A DNA stretch of 64,000 nt, taken from NCBI RefSeq assembly GCF_910594005.1, contig NC_057832.1, positions 101,071,152 through 101,135,151 of the forward strand, in the 5' to 3' direction. Of this stretch, positions 12,144-23,889 are shown piece by piece (the first letter of the stretch is position 1; the number at the start of each line of letters is the position of its first letter). This DNA comes from Cervus elaphus (taxonomy: Eukaryota > Chordata > Mammalia > Artiodactyla > Cervidae). The notes under the pieces were generated by a model that made no database searches, was not told where the DNA came from, and worked only from the letters and a program-made list of their open reading frames with translations. The position numbers and the translations under genes were made by a program.

Positions 12144-14212
12144 CTGTGAAAACAAGATAGGTCCACTCTGCACTCTAGGTTTTCTTCTATACATATATAA
12201 GGTATTAGTAATTATGGCATTCCACCAAAGAACATCTTAGACACTATTCACAAGCATACCAGGTCTATGACGGAGGTAAACAAAATATCTACAAAGCTAA
12301 GTCACTGAATCATTTATGCTTATGTCTCTAACATTACTCTCTATAACTGTCTCTGAGAAGCTACTGCCAAGAATTTTTTCTGTTTCATTTTTGTTTCAAA
12401 CAAAATTTTAACTAATCTCTGTCCATATCTTTTATGCCATTTATTTTTTATTTCACCCTAGCAACTTTATTTATCCACTCTGCTTCTATTGACTATTCAC
12501 TATAAAAGATAACTCAGTGCTTCCATCTGTCAAAAGACTCACGTAAATTAACCTAATCAAATATTCTCTGATCTTCTGACTGGACTGAGAGTACTACAAG
12601 CTTATTAGGCACCCACGACACGGCTTTTGCTGACAAGCAGTCTTGGTCACACACAAACGTGGTTCCGCTTCCAGCCAGACCCTGAGTCCCATGGCCACTC
12701 TGGGTGGCAGCAGAGACCCTCCAGCTACCTAAGAAAAGACCACTAGGTCTGAGAGGAGGGCTGTGTGCTCATCGACAGTGCTGTCCACTGAGGATGCGAT
12801 CAGCATCAAATATCCAGATGTCTGTTTCATGAAACTAAAAGGTTTTAGAGATACAAGTTGCATAAGTCTTCATGTCATCTGGACCTCTCATACCATAAAT
12901 GACAAAATATTTTAGGAGAAGAATTAAACAACTAGGTCAAGGCCATGTATCCTAACTATATTTAGACATCTTGGGAAGAGTTCAGGGAGGAACAAGTGAC
13001 AAATACATAAAACCTAAGCAAACAAACAAAAAAAAGTTACTAACACTGGGGAAAACAAAAAGCTGTGCTGGGAAAAAAAAAAAAGTAACCATGGATTATA
13101 TGCCTCAGATGTGAATAATGTTTTCATGATCATAATAATGTAAACACTGATTATTATTCAAAATTCAATTATAGTTACAATGAAAAGGGAGGAGAGTTCC
13201 ACACACAGAGTGACAATGCACAAGCAAGATAAATCCTCTTCCTCTATCATGAGAAGTCAAAGGTAATGCCTAAGAATGACAAATTAAAAACTGGAAAAAG
13301 AGCAACATGCTATTTAGAGATGTGGAGGCAAATAACAAAACCATTACTTCTTGAATTAGAGTTGAACTCCAGACAGCAGGGACTGGGGTGGGGGTAAGAG
13401 GCAGGAAATGGCTGAGTTTTATAACAAGCCTTGTACAGCTCCTGGACTCTGAATTCTGTGCATGTATAGCTGAGATTAAAATTAAACTAAAAAGTGACCA
13501 TGAAGATACTAGAACCTAGTCCAGTTTCTCACTATATAATACTTTCTTAAAATTATATATTTTTTCGCTTGAAGAAAACATGGATATTTTAACCAAACAA
13601 TTTAATTTTCCATTGTCCTGCTGTGGCTACTGTGTCTCATTTCATGGAAGCAAAAGAATAAATCAATAAATCAAATATTCACCAACTGAACTGGAGACAT
13701 ATGAACCTATACTAGACGTTTGGAAAACATACAAGTAAGGCCTCCCCTGCAAACACTCACTCTGTTTTAGAGAAACAAACCCCTAAATAACCTAAAAGCA
13801 GTGAGATAAGCACCCTAACACTCAACCGTTCTGTGAGTCTTGGTTTCTTCATTTGCAAAATGCCTCATCGGGTTTTCGTGAATATTTAATTATTCAGTAC
13901 ATATAAAGTTCTTGAAACACTGCCTGGCAGATTATAAGAAAAATAAGGCCCCAAATACAAACCTTTGTCTGCCTGATTTTAAAGGCCATGATCATTCTGC
14001 TACACCACATTTCTGAAATAATCCTGTTCAAAAACAAAAAATTTTCCTAAAAATGGTATCCAGTAAAAAGACTAACTGTGACTCATTACCTAAGTATATG
14101 TAGGGGCAGAATAAAATCTGAGGGTTAAAGAAAAACTTTTCCTAGCTCTATTTTTTTTCCTAGTTATTTACAAGTATTTGATTTATTTAGAAACAGTCCC
14201 CTATAATATGTC
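12144..14212. other. Non-coding DNA with a MIR relic
   Basis: AT-rich, with no gene recognised. A sense MIR piece lies at about 13,825-13,930 (cttcatttgcaaaatgcctc, then a 'cactgcctggcag' block). Confidence 0.5.
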
Positions 14213-14221
14213 TTAGGAGTT

Positions 14222-14334
14222 CAGTTTAGTTCAGTCACTCAGTCGTGTCTGACTCTTTGCGACCCCATGGAAAGCAACATGCCAGACTTCCCTGTCCATC
14301 ACCAACTCCCAGAGCTTGCTCCAATTCATGTCCA
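14222..14334 (-). mobile_element. BovB 3'-end fragment with 9-base duplication
   Basis: It begins 'cagtttagttcagtcactca', the reverse complement of the BovB tail, and continues through 'ccctgtccatcaccaactcc'. It is flanked by ttaggagtt at 14,213-14,221 and 14,335-14,343. Only about 113 bases inserted, a severe 5' truncation. Confidence 0.85.
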
Positions 14335-14773
14335 TTAGGAGTTAGGCATGATTAAAGGTGAAGTTCTTGATTTATCAAGAAGTAAAATATAGCAGTTATC
14401 TTCAACCAGAAAGTAAATTATTTATCACTAGATGGCACTGTACTGGATAATTTTTTTTAATTTTTTAGCTCAAGGTTCAACTTACTTATCAAATTAAAAG
14501 AATTCTTTCTTTCAACAGAAGAAGGTAAGATTGCATTACTCCTATTTTAAGTTATCTCATGGCTTTGAAAATAAAGATATGGTTTAATGGAAAAGAAAAA
14601 CAATGACATAATCAAGTTAAACTCTATTTTTAAACTATTCTGATATCTTAAATAACTCTTCTGACATTTTCTAAGCAGAAACAACTATGATTGTCTCTGG
14701 TTTACAATACAACAAACAAGTACAGGAACTGAACGTGTGCAGATTTGTACTGTAGCAATTTGACTCAGGTGGA

Positions 14774-14792
14774 ACTACACTTTCCAGAATCC
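14774..14792 (+). promoter_or_regulatory. ZNF143/THAP11-like site
   Basis: The 19 bases actacactttccagaatcc match 16 of 19 positions of the SBS-type consensus ACTACAATTCCCAGAATGC as I remember it. It lies far from any CpG island, and such sites often come from repeats. Confidence 0.3.
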
Positions 14793-14917
14793 CTGGTCAC
14801 AAAGGGCTCCAGGCAGAGCTGGCCAAAAGAGGATTTCACTTCAGATGCCAGAGGAGGAACTGAGGCAGCCAAAGGATTTCTCTTCTTGGTTAGATGTGGT
14901 AACGGACACTGACACTG

Positions 14918-14959
14918 CCAGCTCATCCTAACACCCAGTTCCAGCTCATCCTAACACCC
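14918..14959 (+). repeat. Short direct repeat, 23-base period
   Basis: The 19 bases ccagctcatcctaacaccc occur at 14,918-14,936 and again, unchanged, at 14,941-14,959, separated by agtt. Confidence 0.9.
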
Positions 14960-15929
14960 CTCTGGTCCATGTCTAGCTCTTTTTTCCTCAAACACTGAAC
15001 TGACTGACCAATAAGACCCCAGGTTCATGCCAGACAGCTGGCAGAAGACACAGAAGTGGTGTTCTGGAAGTATTTAATTATGGACGAACAACGTTTAGTA
15101 AGCTATAATAATGAAGTAAATGAGTTAAGCTCCTCCTCACACAGTAGCTTAAATGTGTTGATAATATTCTATTAATTTATATATTTATATGTCCTTTTCC
15201 ATGTATCAAACATTACGTAATTTTTTTTTAAAGGCAATCAGTGATATTAAACATCTGGAGATATTCAAATAAGTTGAGACCACAATGTCTGAACAACAGT
15301 GAGCTAAGAAATCCATCTCCACCATTTCTTTAATATTTACCAAATTGTCATTCAGCAGTTTCATTCACTGTGCATGAAAACCCTACATTCATAGTCAGCT
15401 ATCTTTAATAGTCAGCCAAACTCCTGAATTTGATAGCTAACCCCCAAGATGACTTCTTAGTCTGTTTTATTCTCAGAACTCAAAAAGTAGGTCTAGTGCT
15501 AGAACCCATGACAAGGATACACAACAGGCTCAATATTCTGTGTTAAAAAGAGTTGATCAGTTAAATTATCTTCATACTGGTATCAGCCTGATTCAACTTC
15601 CTTAACATATGAGTTATCACAAGGTAATGAAACAAAACATCAAAGAAAATAAGAAATATAACTGCTAGTTCACTTCTGTGGATTAAAAAAAAAAAAATCA
15701 AGATTCTGTGTTCTGTCCTGTTTTTCTTGAGTTTGTCTCTGGCAATCTCATTCAGAATCCAATAGTCTGGGTGATTGCTTCCATACAGATAATTCCCCAA
15801 GTCTTATCTCTACCACTGAACTTCCAGCAAAGTCACAATACTCTAGACCCATAGGGCAGTATTCTCTTCTCTGTGTGCTGTCAAGATTTACAGAGGACTT
15901 CCCAAGTTCCTAAGTTTATAAACCATTAT

Positions 15930-16110
15930 CTCCAGCACTCCAGTGAAACAGGTACTATTACACAGATCCTGGTCTTGACATGCCCTAGATGTATAAACTT
16001 GGAAGCTTTAGAGAGACCTGAGCAGCTTTATCCACGGTTATATATCCAGTATATGTCAAAATGAGGATCTGAACTCAGGTTGGGTCTGACCACAGAACCC
16101 ATGTTCCCCA
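15930..16110 (-). repeat. MIR relic, antisense
   Basis: Block order fits the MIR reverse complement: 'attacacagatcctgg', a '-gagcagctttatccacgg' region in place of the usual 'cttgcccaaggtcac', then 'aggatctgaactcaggt' for 'gattcgaacccaggt'. Confidence 0.5.
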
Positions 16111-16299
16111 TCCTCAGTCCATCCTCCTCTCCCATTAGATCACTTGAGAATAACATTTGCCTCTGATTTTGTCATAGTTTTCACTCAAAACACGCAATAC
16201 ACTTGTATTTAGTATGTGTTAAGACTTAGCTGTTGACTTACTACATCCTAAATACATTATGTTAACTAATACATAAATAATCATTTTTAAAAAGCTGGG

Positions 16300-17313
16300 T
16301 TAAAACTCAACGTTCAAAAAATTAAGATCATGGCATCCAATCCCATCATTTCATGGCAAATAGATGGGGAAACAATGAAAACAGTGAGAGACTTTATTTT
16401 CTTGGACTCCAAAATCACTGTAGATGGTGACTTCAGGCATGAAATTAAAAGACACTTGCTCCTTGGAAGCAAAGCTATGACCAACCTAGACAGCATATTA
16501 AAAAGCAGACAATACTTTGCTGACAAAGGTCCATCTTGTCAAGGCTATGGTTTTTCCAGCAGTCATGTATGGATATAAGATTTGAACTATAAAGAAAAAT
16601 GAAGTGAAGTGCAAGTCATTCAGTCATGTCTGACTCTTTGCAACCCCATGGACTATACAGTCCATGGAATTCTCCAGGCCAGAATACTGGAGTGGGTATC
16701 TGTTCCTTTCTCCAGGAGATCTTCCCAACCTTAGGGATTAAACCCAGGTCTCCCGCATTGCGGATTCTTTACCAGCTGAGCCACAAGCGAAGCCCAAGAA
16801 TACTGGAGTCAGTAGCCTAGCCCTTCTCCAGCAGATCTTCCTGACCCAGGAATCGAACCGGGGTCTCCTGCATTGCAGGCGGATTCTTTACCAGCTGAGC
16901 TATCAGGGAAGCCCAAAGGGAAATGAGCTCCAAAGAACTGAGGCTTTTGAGCTGTGGTGTTGGAGAAGACTTTTAAGAGTCCCTGGACAGCAAAGAGTTC
17001 ACACCAATCAATCCTAAAGGAAATCAGTCCTGAATATTCATTGGAAGGACTGCTGCTGAAGCTGAAGCTCCAATACTTTGGCCACCTGATGCGAAGAACT
17101 GACTCATTGGAAAAGACCCTGATGATGAGAAAGATTGAAGGCAGCAGAAGGGGACGACAGAGGATGAGATGGTTGGATGGCATCACCAACTCAATGGACA
17201 AGAGTTTGAGCAACTCCAGGAGTTGGTGTTGGACAGGGAAGCCTGGTGTGCTGCAGTCCATGGGGTCACAAAGAGTTGGACATGACTAAGCAACTGAACT
17301 AAACTGAACTGAA
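16300..17313 (+). mobile_element. BovB (RTE) LINE 3' part, interrupted by a SINE
   Basis: Two open segments (16,330-16,578 and 16,954-17,289) are consecutive parts of the C-terminal BovB reverse-transcriptase polyprotein, with motifs MASNPIISWQIDGE and [14 protein letters not shown]. The element ends in the family tail 'gaactaaactgaactgaa'. A SINE at 16,601-16,914 splits it. The copy is 5'-truncated, lacks the catalytic RT domain and cannot move by itself. Confidence 0.92.
16601..16914 (-). mobile_element. Bov SINE (two units) nested in BovB
   Basis: Antisense element with the 'cattcagtcatgtctgactc' start, a complete first unit and a second partial unit beginning 'aagaatactggagtcagt'. The short repeat aaatga on both sides (near 16,598 and 16,920) fits a target duplication. 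It must be younger than the BovB it splits. Confidence 0.9.
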
Positions 17314-18340
17314 ATACATCCTGAATGAGAACATGAGCTAAGGTGTTATCTGGTATCAAAGAGTAACTCCTGCTCCAATTTAAAGTAGAGAATACTCAGT
17401 TTCATATAACATAATAACAGTTAGACAATGAAGACAAAAACCAGAGGATAATTAAACTAGAGTCATGTACACCTCTACACCTCAAACCTATTCCAGTCTC
17501 AGGATTCCACCTACAGTAAGGACAATCATATTATATTATTATACCTCCAGGTTCTATATTCTGTTGATGCTACTGGGGTTCCTTTCTATGTGAATGAATA
17601 AATTGCAGGTTTCTACCCTTCCTGGACCTATAGCAGTTTAAGTGGGCCAAATCCAGCCATGTTGTGAATGATGGCAATTAAAGAAAAATTTTTAAGGATC
17701 ACTTGCTATGTAAAAAAAAAAAGAGTACTTTTCTGCCCCTTGACATTTAACACTTGGGTTTTGTCACCCTACCTGAATTAAATGCATCAGAGTTTTGCCC
17801 TGTGAAGATATCATCCTGCTCTCTCTTGTCTGAGAATAAGAATCCCCTACTTGATACTCACTCCTTATTGAGTAACAGACTGACAGTGCATCTATTTACT
17901 ACGAGTGCATCTTGGGAATACAAATGCTATCCATTTGGATTAAGTTTTAAGCACAGTATGGGCAATTTCATGGTAGGCCTAGAAAAAGGACTCTCCTAGG
18001 CTTTCCACGATTTCCTTCTCCCTCTGGTCAGCAACTCCTTGAAGTCAGTACTCTCTGTTAGGATGCTCTACCTCCATTCCCAGACGCAGGGTGAGCTCTC
18101 TGAGTCCTGAGGCAAAGACAGAGAGAGTCCTTTTCCCCACAGGCCCCAGATCTAGTCCTCTAAGGACAAAAGCCTTCCCCTAGGCCACTAGACCCACCAC
18201 CACACCACTCACGGTCCCCCTTTAAGAGACTCCTTTTCCTTGAGCATATATTCAACCTCATCCCCCTGTTCTCTTTAGCCTGGGTCCTTGCTAGAAGTCA
18301 TTTTTTCTATAACTCTCTCTGTCCAATATCACCCACTCAC
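17314..18340. other. Non-coding DNA, nothing recognised
   Basis: No repeat or gene is recognised. The plus-strand frame at 17,754-17,999 shows no signature. Confidence 0.5.
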
Positions 18341-18420
18341 CTGACTCAACAAGGGTCACACAAATTGCAAGCTTTAAAGGTATCTTTGCTATATCTTGAG
18401 CATTGTTCTTTCATTTACAT
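18341..18420 (-). other. Possible 80-base untranslated exon
   Basis: On the minus strand the segment is bordered by an acceptor (attgttttattcag, ending at 18,421) and a near-ideal donor (CAG|GTGAGTGGG, GT at 18,339-18,340). All three frames contain stops, so it could only be 5' UTR or non-coding RNA. It has the same strand as the CpG-associated first exon at 45,792. Confidence 0.3.
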
Positions 18421-19479
18421 CTGAATAAAACAATAAGTTATAAACATTTTATTGTGGTTTAAATCCCTGACTCCAGGTAGGCAAGTGCCTGCCTTATCCA
18501 TGATTTTTACGATGAGAAATTTTTCACTATGGATATTAATTAGTTGCTTTTAAATGTATGCAGTCAGAACAACAGGAGAGCCTTGAAATAAAGCATAAGA
18601 GATTCCATACTTCCTAATTACCTGGATACTAAAATACTTAAACATGTACCACTGACACGGGTTATAAACTTTCTAATTCTGTCAATATTAAAAAAAAAAA
18701 TAAAATGGAGAGAAAACAATTATCTATCCTTGATGACTTGGTATCATTTGCCTGAAGGAAGAATCTAGGGTGTTTTATAGTCCCTCTGACTTAAGTCTTT
18801 GTTTTCATCATTACTTTAGAAGGTAATCTGATCCACTCTAATGGTCCCAGAGAACCACTTATCCTTTTCCAAGCATCCACTATAAGACTGAACCTGGCTT
18901 TGGTACTCCTCTTTCTTTAAACTCACTCCAAAAATGGGCTTCAGAGAAAGACTTTCTAAAGTCAACACAAACTTCAGACTTCAGATCTCTCTTAACAGCT
19001 GATCACAGAACGCAGATGAAACTCCAAAACTCAGTGGTGCTCTCCAAGCTTTCAAAGCAAAACACTGAACAAAAATGCAGAGATAAGCGCAGACTTCAAA
19101 GAACACTGAAGCCCACTGGCTTACTTCCGTGAAGGTCCCGAGTTCTAGAAATAACTGCTCTGTAAATGACTTTTTTTACTTTGTCAGGATCATCCACTTA
19201 AACAGCCTTGGTATGTCCCTGTCATTGCTTAGGTCTTTTTTTTAAAAAAATGTCTTTCATTGACACAAGACAGAAAATTCAAGAATTCAGAGAAACACTC
19301 ATAGGTTAAAAAAAAAACTATATATACTATTTATACATATACAGAAGTATACTACCTTATGCCAAAATAAAGACCTTCCCAGTACCCTTTTCCTGAATCT
19401 ACCTCCTATTTCAAATTGTTTTTAAGGTGGTCTGTACATACTCATTGTCTATACTCATTAACACCCACAGCACTTGGCC
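18421..19479. other. Non-coding DNA, nothing recognised
   Basis: AT-rich. I see no convincing repeat, exon or regulatory cluster. Confidence 0.5.
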
Positions 19480-20640
19480 ACTAGAATGAAGTTCCTAACA
19501 CCAGCATTGTAATTTTTCTCACTGAAAGCCTCTGACTTGATCCAATTCAATGGCCTCATCCTACTTCTCATCCCAGCTTGACCTCTTGATGGTATCTGAT
19601 CCCGACCACTTCCCTTTTTTATAAACTTATTTTTTATTGGAGTATAGCTGATCAACAATGTTGTGAGAGTCTCAGGTGAACAGCAAAGGAACTCAGCCGT
19701 ACCTGTAAGATGTATCCGTTCTCCGCCAAACTCCCCATCCAGGCTGCCAACAACATTGAGCAGAGTTCCAATAAAACACTACAGTAGGTCCTGGTTGGCT
19801 ATACATTTTAAATATAGCACGACCACTTCCCTTTTTGAAGCTGTTCTTCAATGGGCTTTTCCTGCCCTTTAAAGGCTGGAATGTCCAGGGGTCCTTTGCA
19901 CGGGCTGCCCTCATTATGCCCAGCTATTTCCTCTTTAGTAATCTCACCCATCCACACAATGTGACTCCACCACCCACATCTTTCCTAAACTCCAGAGTCA
20001 CATTGCCAATGGTCTGCTAGTCGTTGCCATTTTGATGCCCCCCTTTCAGATGTCCAAAAAGAAGTCCAAGCTTCCTCTCATCCAATGGCTAGAGGATTCA
20101 AAAATCTGCAGCCATTTGCTACTCTTCCATCTCTCTCACAACTGCTACATGGAGCTCTGGTCCATAAATCTCACGAATTCTACCTCCCAAAGCGTACTCC
20201 ACATGGCCTCCTCTTCCAGCCCCCACTGTCAGAGCTCTCATCCAGGCCCTTCGTCTTGCACCACTGCGTTCACTCATCTCCTAACTAGTCCACTCTCTTT
20301 AGTTTATCCCCATCCAGGCCAATTTTCACACTACTGCCAGAGCATTTTTCTAAAATGGTGAGACTGTGCCATTCCTACGATTTTAAAATCTCCAGTGGTT
20401 CCCCACAATCAACAGGGCAAAGACTAGCTATCAGGATTACAAACTCGCTCCTTCTAATCTCATTTCCTACCATGTGTCTACTTACCAACTTCCAGGAGCC
20501 TCAAGCTCCTTCTCAACTTCTCAAACAGTGGTCCTCGGACCTCCACGGCTGGTACACCCTGCTCCTTCTTCTCCATGAGGTGAGCAGCTGCCTACCCATT
20601 TCCCAACCTCCCCAGGCAGAACTGGTCACAGGCTTTCAAG
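19480..20640 (+). repeat. L2 LINE relic, sense
   Basis: Typical L2 phrases in order: 'cactgaaagcctctgac' early, then 'catccaggccaattttcaca', 'ttttaaaatctccagtggtt' and 'cagggcaaagac'. It is diverged and frame-broken, and is interrupted by an L1 3' UTR at 19,620-19,819. The open frames at 20,032-20,361 and 20,355-20,726 are translations of this relic. Confidence 0.65.
19620..19819 (-). mobile_element. Artiodactyl L1 3' UTR fragment, 17-base duplication
   Basis: Antisense: starts 'ttattttttattggagtata' and runs through 'acaatgttgtgagagtctc' and 'ggtcctggttggctata'. It is flanked by identical cgaccacttcccttttt at 19,603-19,619 and 19,820-19,836, so its borders are exact and it post-dates the L2 around it. 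Confidence 0.9.
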
Positions 20641-20795
20641 GCTGTCTGTGTGTGAGGCTCTGCTGCGACATGTACCACACAGTCTCATTCATCTACACTT
20701 GGCTCTCACTCCCGAGCCATGGGTGAAACCTAATCAGAAGAGCATCTCAAGGTCAGGAAGTCCACTCTATTCATTTTTTCAGTCTACTCAAGAGC

Positions 20796-20878
20796 TGGTG
20801 ATGGACAGGGAGGCCTGGCGTGCTGCGATTCATGGGGTCGCAAAGAGTCGGACACGAATGAGCGACTGAACTGAACTG
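20796..20878 (+). mobile_element. BovB 3' tail fragment
   Basis: The last ~83 bases of BovB only: 'gtgatggacagggaggcctg' to 'gagcgactgaactgaactga'. Such short tails are common 5'-truncated insertions. Confidence 0.85.
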
Positions 20879-20999
20879 ATTCTCTACGGCTCACATGATC
20901 TGCCACCAGATCTCCTGACCACTGAAGTGCAGTGTCACCACTGCCATGCTGGTGGTGTGTCTACTACAAGGCGTGGGAAATCAGTCGTGTGTTCATTCC

Positions 21000-21320
21000 A
21001 CTAACACTCATTAAACGTGGGGATCCACAGGTGAGTAAGGCTTGACTCCTTCCACTAAGGAATTCATAGTCTAGTAGGGAAAACAAACACCTCAACAGAC
21101 ATTTATATAACATGTTGGAGGAGACCAGTGATAGAGTGATTCTCAGGACATTCTGGAGTGAAGGGATCCAGAGGAGGACAAGGAACCCAGCATGGTATGG
21201 AGCACTGGGTATGGGAGAAGGCCACTAGAGGAAGGGTCTGGGACGGATGGCGCTCAAAGTGAGTCTCAGACAACATTAGGGAGAGAGGAGGGGATAGGAT
21301 GGACGGAGGCAGGAAAAGAG
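21000..21320 (-). repeat. L2 LINE relic, antisense
   Basis: Reads as the reverse complement of the L2 3' end: 'aaggaattcatagtctagta', then a purine-rich stretch with 'aggacattctggagtgaagg'. Confidence 0.5.
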
Positions 21321-22492
21321 AAATACATCAATTAATCACACCAATTGCTTTTTCACTGCCAAAGTACAAGTAGTAGAAGTCATGAGACGGTCCTTGTAAA
21401 TATATCCACACATTTAACCATGAAAATAAACAACAAAAGTGGCATTTTCCTAGGACACACCTCACTTTTTGTCTGTCCCTCTCTCATATCCACTGACACA
21501 CAAAAAACTTAATACACAAAATGAAAAAGAGACGTAAGAACTGTCATGGCAGTACTGACATGTTCAGAGCCCATGTTTCTCATTTCATGCTTCCTCTAAC
21601 AGTTTCTTCTTTTCTGAGCTCTCCACGCCAAAATTTCTCTCACTTCCTTCACTCCTGATGGCTTTCTCCCCCTCCCCTGCCCCTCTCAGCTCTTCCTATG
21701 CCCACCTTCCATGAACAATGCAGAACTAGCATACATCTTCTAATGTTGCCCTATTTATTCAGAGACGATGTTACCATGAGTGGCCAGATCTTTTTGAGCT
21801 GGAAAGTATTTATCAGCAACAGTTCTTTTCTTCTTTTTCCACAGTATAAAGTCTATCCTTTAATTTAGACCCATAGTTACTACTTATACACTAACTTAGT
21901 TTCTCTAAGTCTTTAGAAGACTCAAAAGTTATTCTTAAAAAATAGCCCTATTAGAAAAAAAATCAAAATAATAATCATCACACCATGTAGTAGAGAAAAC
22001 TCAAGATTTCATTTCTGGCTATGTCAGTATTCTACTACATAATTCCTTGGTCCATCTGATCTCAAGTCCTTATAGAAATCTTAAACTATTTCACATAAAG
22101 TGATTTTTAAAATATTTTCATGTTTTTTGTTCCACCTTATTAACAATTATTTTACTAACTTGAAAACTGATTAAATACATATACAGATACATAAAAGAAT
22201 ACAAAATGACCTGTCAATTTAGTATTTCTCTTTGTCAGCAGCTATGTTAATCAGATTTACTAATCATCTCCAAAAGTTCAATGAACAAAACCAATGAATA
22301 ACAGAATTGTGCTTCAAGCTGAGAGATAAGGAAGAGGGAAAACAGGTGACCCCTTGCTTGGATCTGATCTTGAAGTCACACTAACTAGAGGGGAGGTAAA
22401 GGAAGGGAGGAGGGGGGAAAAGCACAGATAAGAACAGTCAAAACAGTATGAGAAGTAAAAAAAAAATTAGAAAGTAAGTTGATTTCACTCAC
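21321..22492. other. Non-coding DNA, nothing recognised
   Basis: AT-rich with a C/T-rich stretch at 21,600-21,710. No gene or nameable repeat. Confidence 0.5.
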
Positions 22493-22589
22493 AGTTAAAG
22501 AGTTCCTGAAAACAAGTGAAGGAAAGTCATACTGCATCCCTCCATCCAAGAACTGAGCAGAAGTTCCACTCCAGGAAGGCTTGGAGGTG
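22493..22589 (-). other. Possible 97-base exon
   Basis: On the minus strand the acceptor is strong ('catccttcttgcctccttttag', ending at 22,590) and the donor is GTGAGT at 22,487-22,492. One frame is open throughout and reads TSKPSWSGTSAQFLDGG and onward to FRNSLT; a second frame is open almost to the end. It could be an alternative 5' or coding exon of the minus-strand gene. I do not recognise the peptide. Confidence 0.28.
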
Positions 22590-22905
22590 CTAAAAGGAGG
22601 CAAGAAGGATGTAAGATCTCAGAATCTAAGTGATGAAAGGCATGCCAGCCACTCATCCTCCCACTTTAGGCACATTTTTTTAAAAAGTTAATCATCGAAT
22701 TAAATGTTATAATCCAATTTCCAAAATTGTTCTACTCCACTTAAAGTGCTGTCACCTCTAATAATCTTACAGGCAGATGCATTAATTTCAAACATCACTC
22801 TTTTCAGATTCCTTGATATCTGACGTTCTTGATCACTTCACCTTTTTTGTTCTTATCAGGAACACAGCCAGATCTTTCTCTAATGCTACAGATCCAGCTC
22901 CACTT

Positions 22906-23620
22906 CTCAGTTCAGTTCAGTCGCTCAGTCGGGTCTGACTCTTTTCGACCCCATGGACTGCAGCATGCCAGGCTTCCCTATCCATTACCAACTCCCGGAG
23001 CCTACTCAAACTCATGTCCATTGCGTTGGTGATGCCATCCAACCATCTCATCCTCTGTCGTCCCCTTCTCCTCCCACCTTCATCTTTCCCAACATCAGGG
23101 TCTTTTCCAAGGAGTTGGTTCTTCGCATCAGGTGGCCAAAGTAGTGGAGTTTCAGCTTCAGCATCAGTCCTTCCAAAGAGTATTCAGGACTTTTTTCCTT
23201 TAGGGTGGACTGGTTGGATCTCCTTGCAGTCCAAGGGACTCTCAAGAGTCTTCTCCGACACCACAGTTCAAAAGCATCAATTCTTTTGGCACTCAGCTTT
23301 CTTTATAGTCCAATTCTCACATCCATACATGACTACTAAAAAATCCTAGCTTTGACTAGATAGACTTTTGTTGGTAAAGTAATGTCTCTCCTTTTTAATA
23401 TGCTGTCTAGGTTGGTCATAGCTTTTCTTCCAAGGAGCAAGTGCCTTTTAATTTCATGGCTGCAGTCACCATCTGCAGTGATTTTGGAGCCCCCCCCCCC
23501 CCCCCCGCCAAAAACAAAGTCTGTCACTGTTTCCATTGTTTCCCCATCTATTTGCCATGAACTGATGGGATCAGATGCCATGATCTTAGTTTTCCAAATG
23601 TTGAGGTTTAAGCCAACTTT
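22906..23620 (-). mobile_element. BovB (RTE) LINE 3' part, antisense
   Basis: Begins with the reverse-complement tail 'cagttcagttcagtcgctca' and continues about 700 bases into the polyprotein end. Translated minus-strand pieces at 23,048-23,245 and 23,336-23,581 carry the BovB C-terminal motifs ([29 protein letters not shown]). The frame is broken near 23,300 and by a poly-C tract at 23,490. It is an inactive, 5'-truncated copy. Confidence 0.92.
23490..23506 (+). repeat. Homopolymer C17
   Basis: Seventeen C in a row inside the antisense BovB, where related copies have a short C-run followed by A-rich sequence. On the minus strand it is G17, and it supplies the glycine run in the overlapping frame. 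Confidence 0.9.
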
Positions 23621-23889
23621 TTCACTCCCTTCTAACCAGACTCCAGACCATGGTTTCCCCCAGAGACTTGGTCTTCAGCTCTCTGGTCTGCCTCTCTGTA
23701 CACTCATCCTTTGAAGAGTGTAACCCTCACTTCACATGAGGGTTAAACTTCACATTAAGTTTCCTTCTTTGGCTAGACATTTCAACATGAGACCTGGTTC
23801 ATGTTTCAAGGGCTTAGGAATTTCCCCTTCAATGTTTAAAACCAGACAAGCACCTTTATCCCCTCAAAATTGTTTTCTCTTTCCAGTTA

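Larger units (their letters stand above)
14344..15929. other. Non-coding DNA, possible old LTR-like segment
   Basis: The part from about 14,740 to 15,060 has the feel of an old mammalian repeat (a 'ttccagaatccctggtcac' block) but I cannot name it. A minus-strand open frame at 15,561-15,800 looks mildly protein-like at its start but has no donor or acceptor in the right places. Confidence 0.4.

Noticed and set aside
15561..15800. 79-codon minus-strand frame with a protein-like start
   Set aside because: The first ~30 residues look plausible, but no donor follows, and the rest is translation of a T-rich tract.
16954..17289. 111-codon plus-strand frame
   Set aside because: It is the C-terminal part of a dead, truncated BovB LINE, so it is listed as mobile element and not as a gene.
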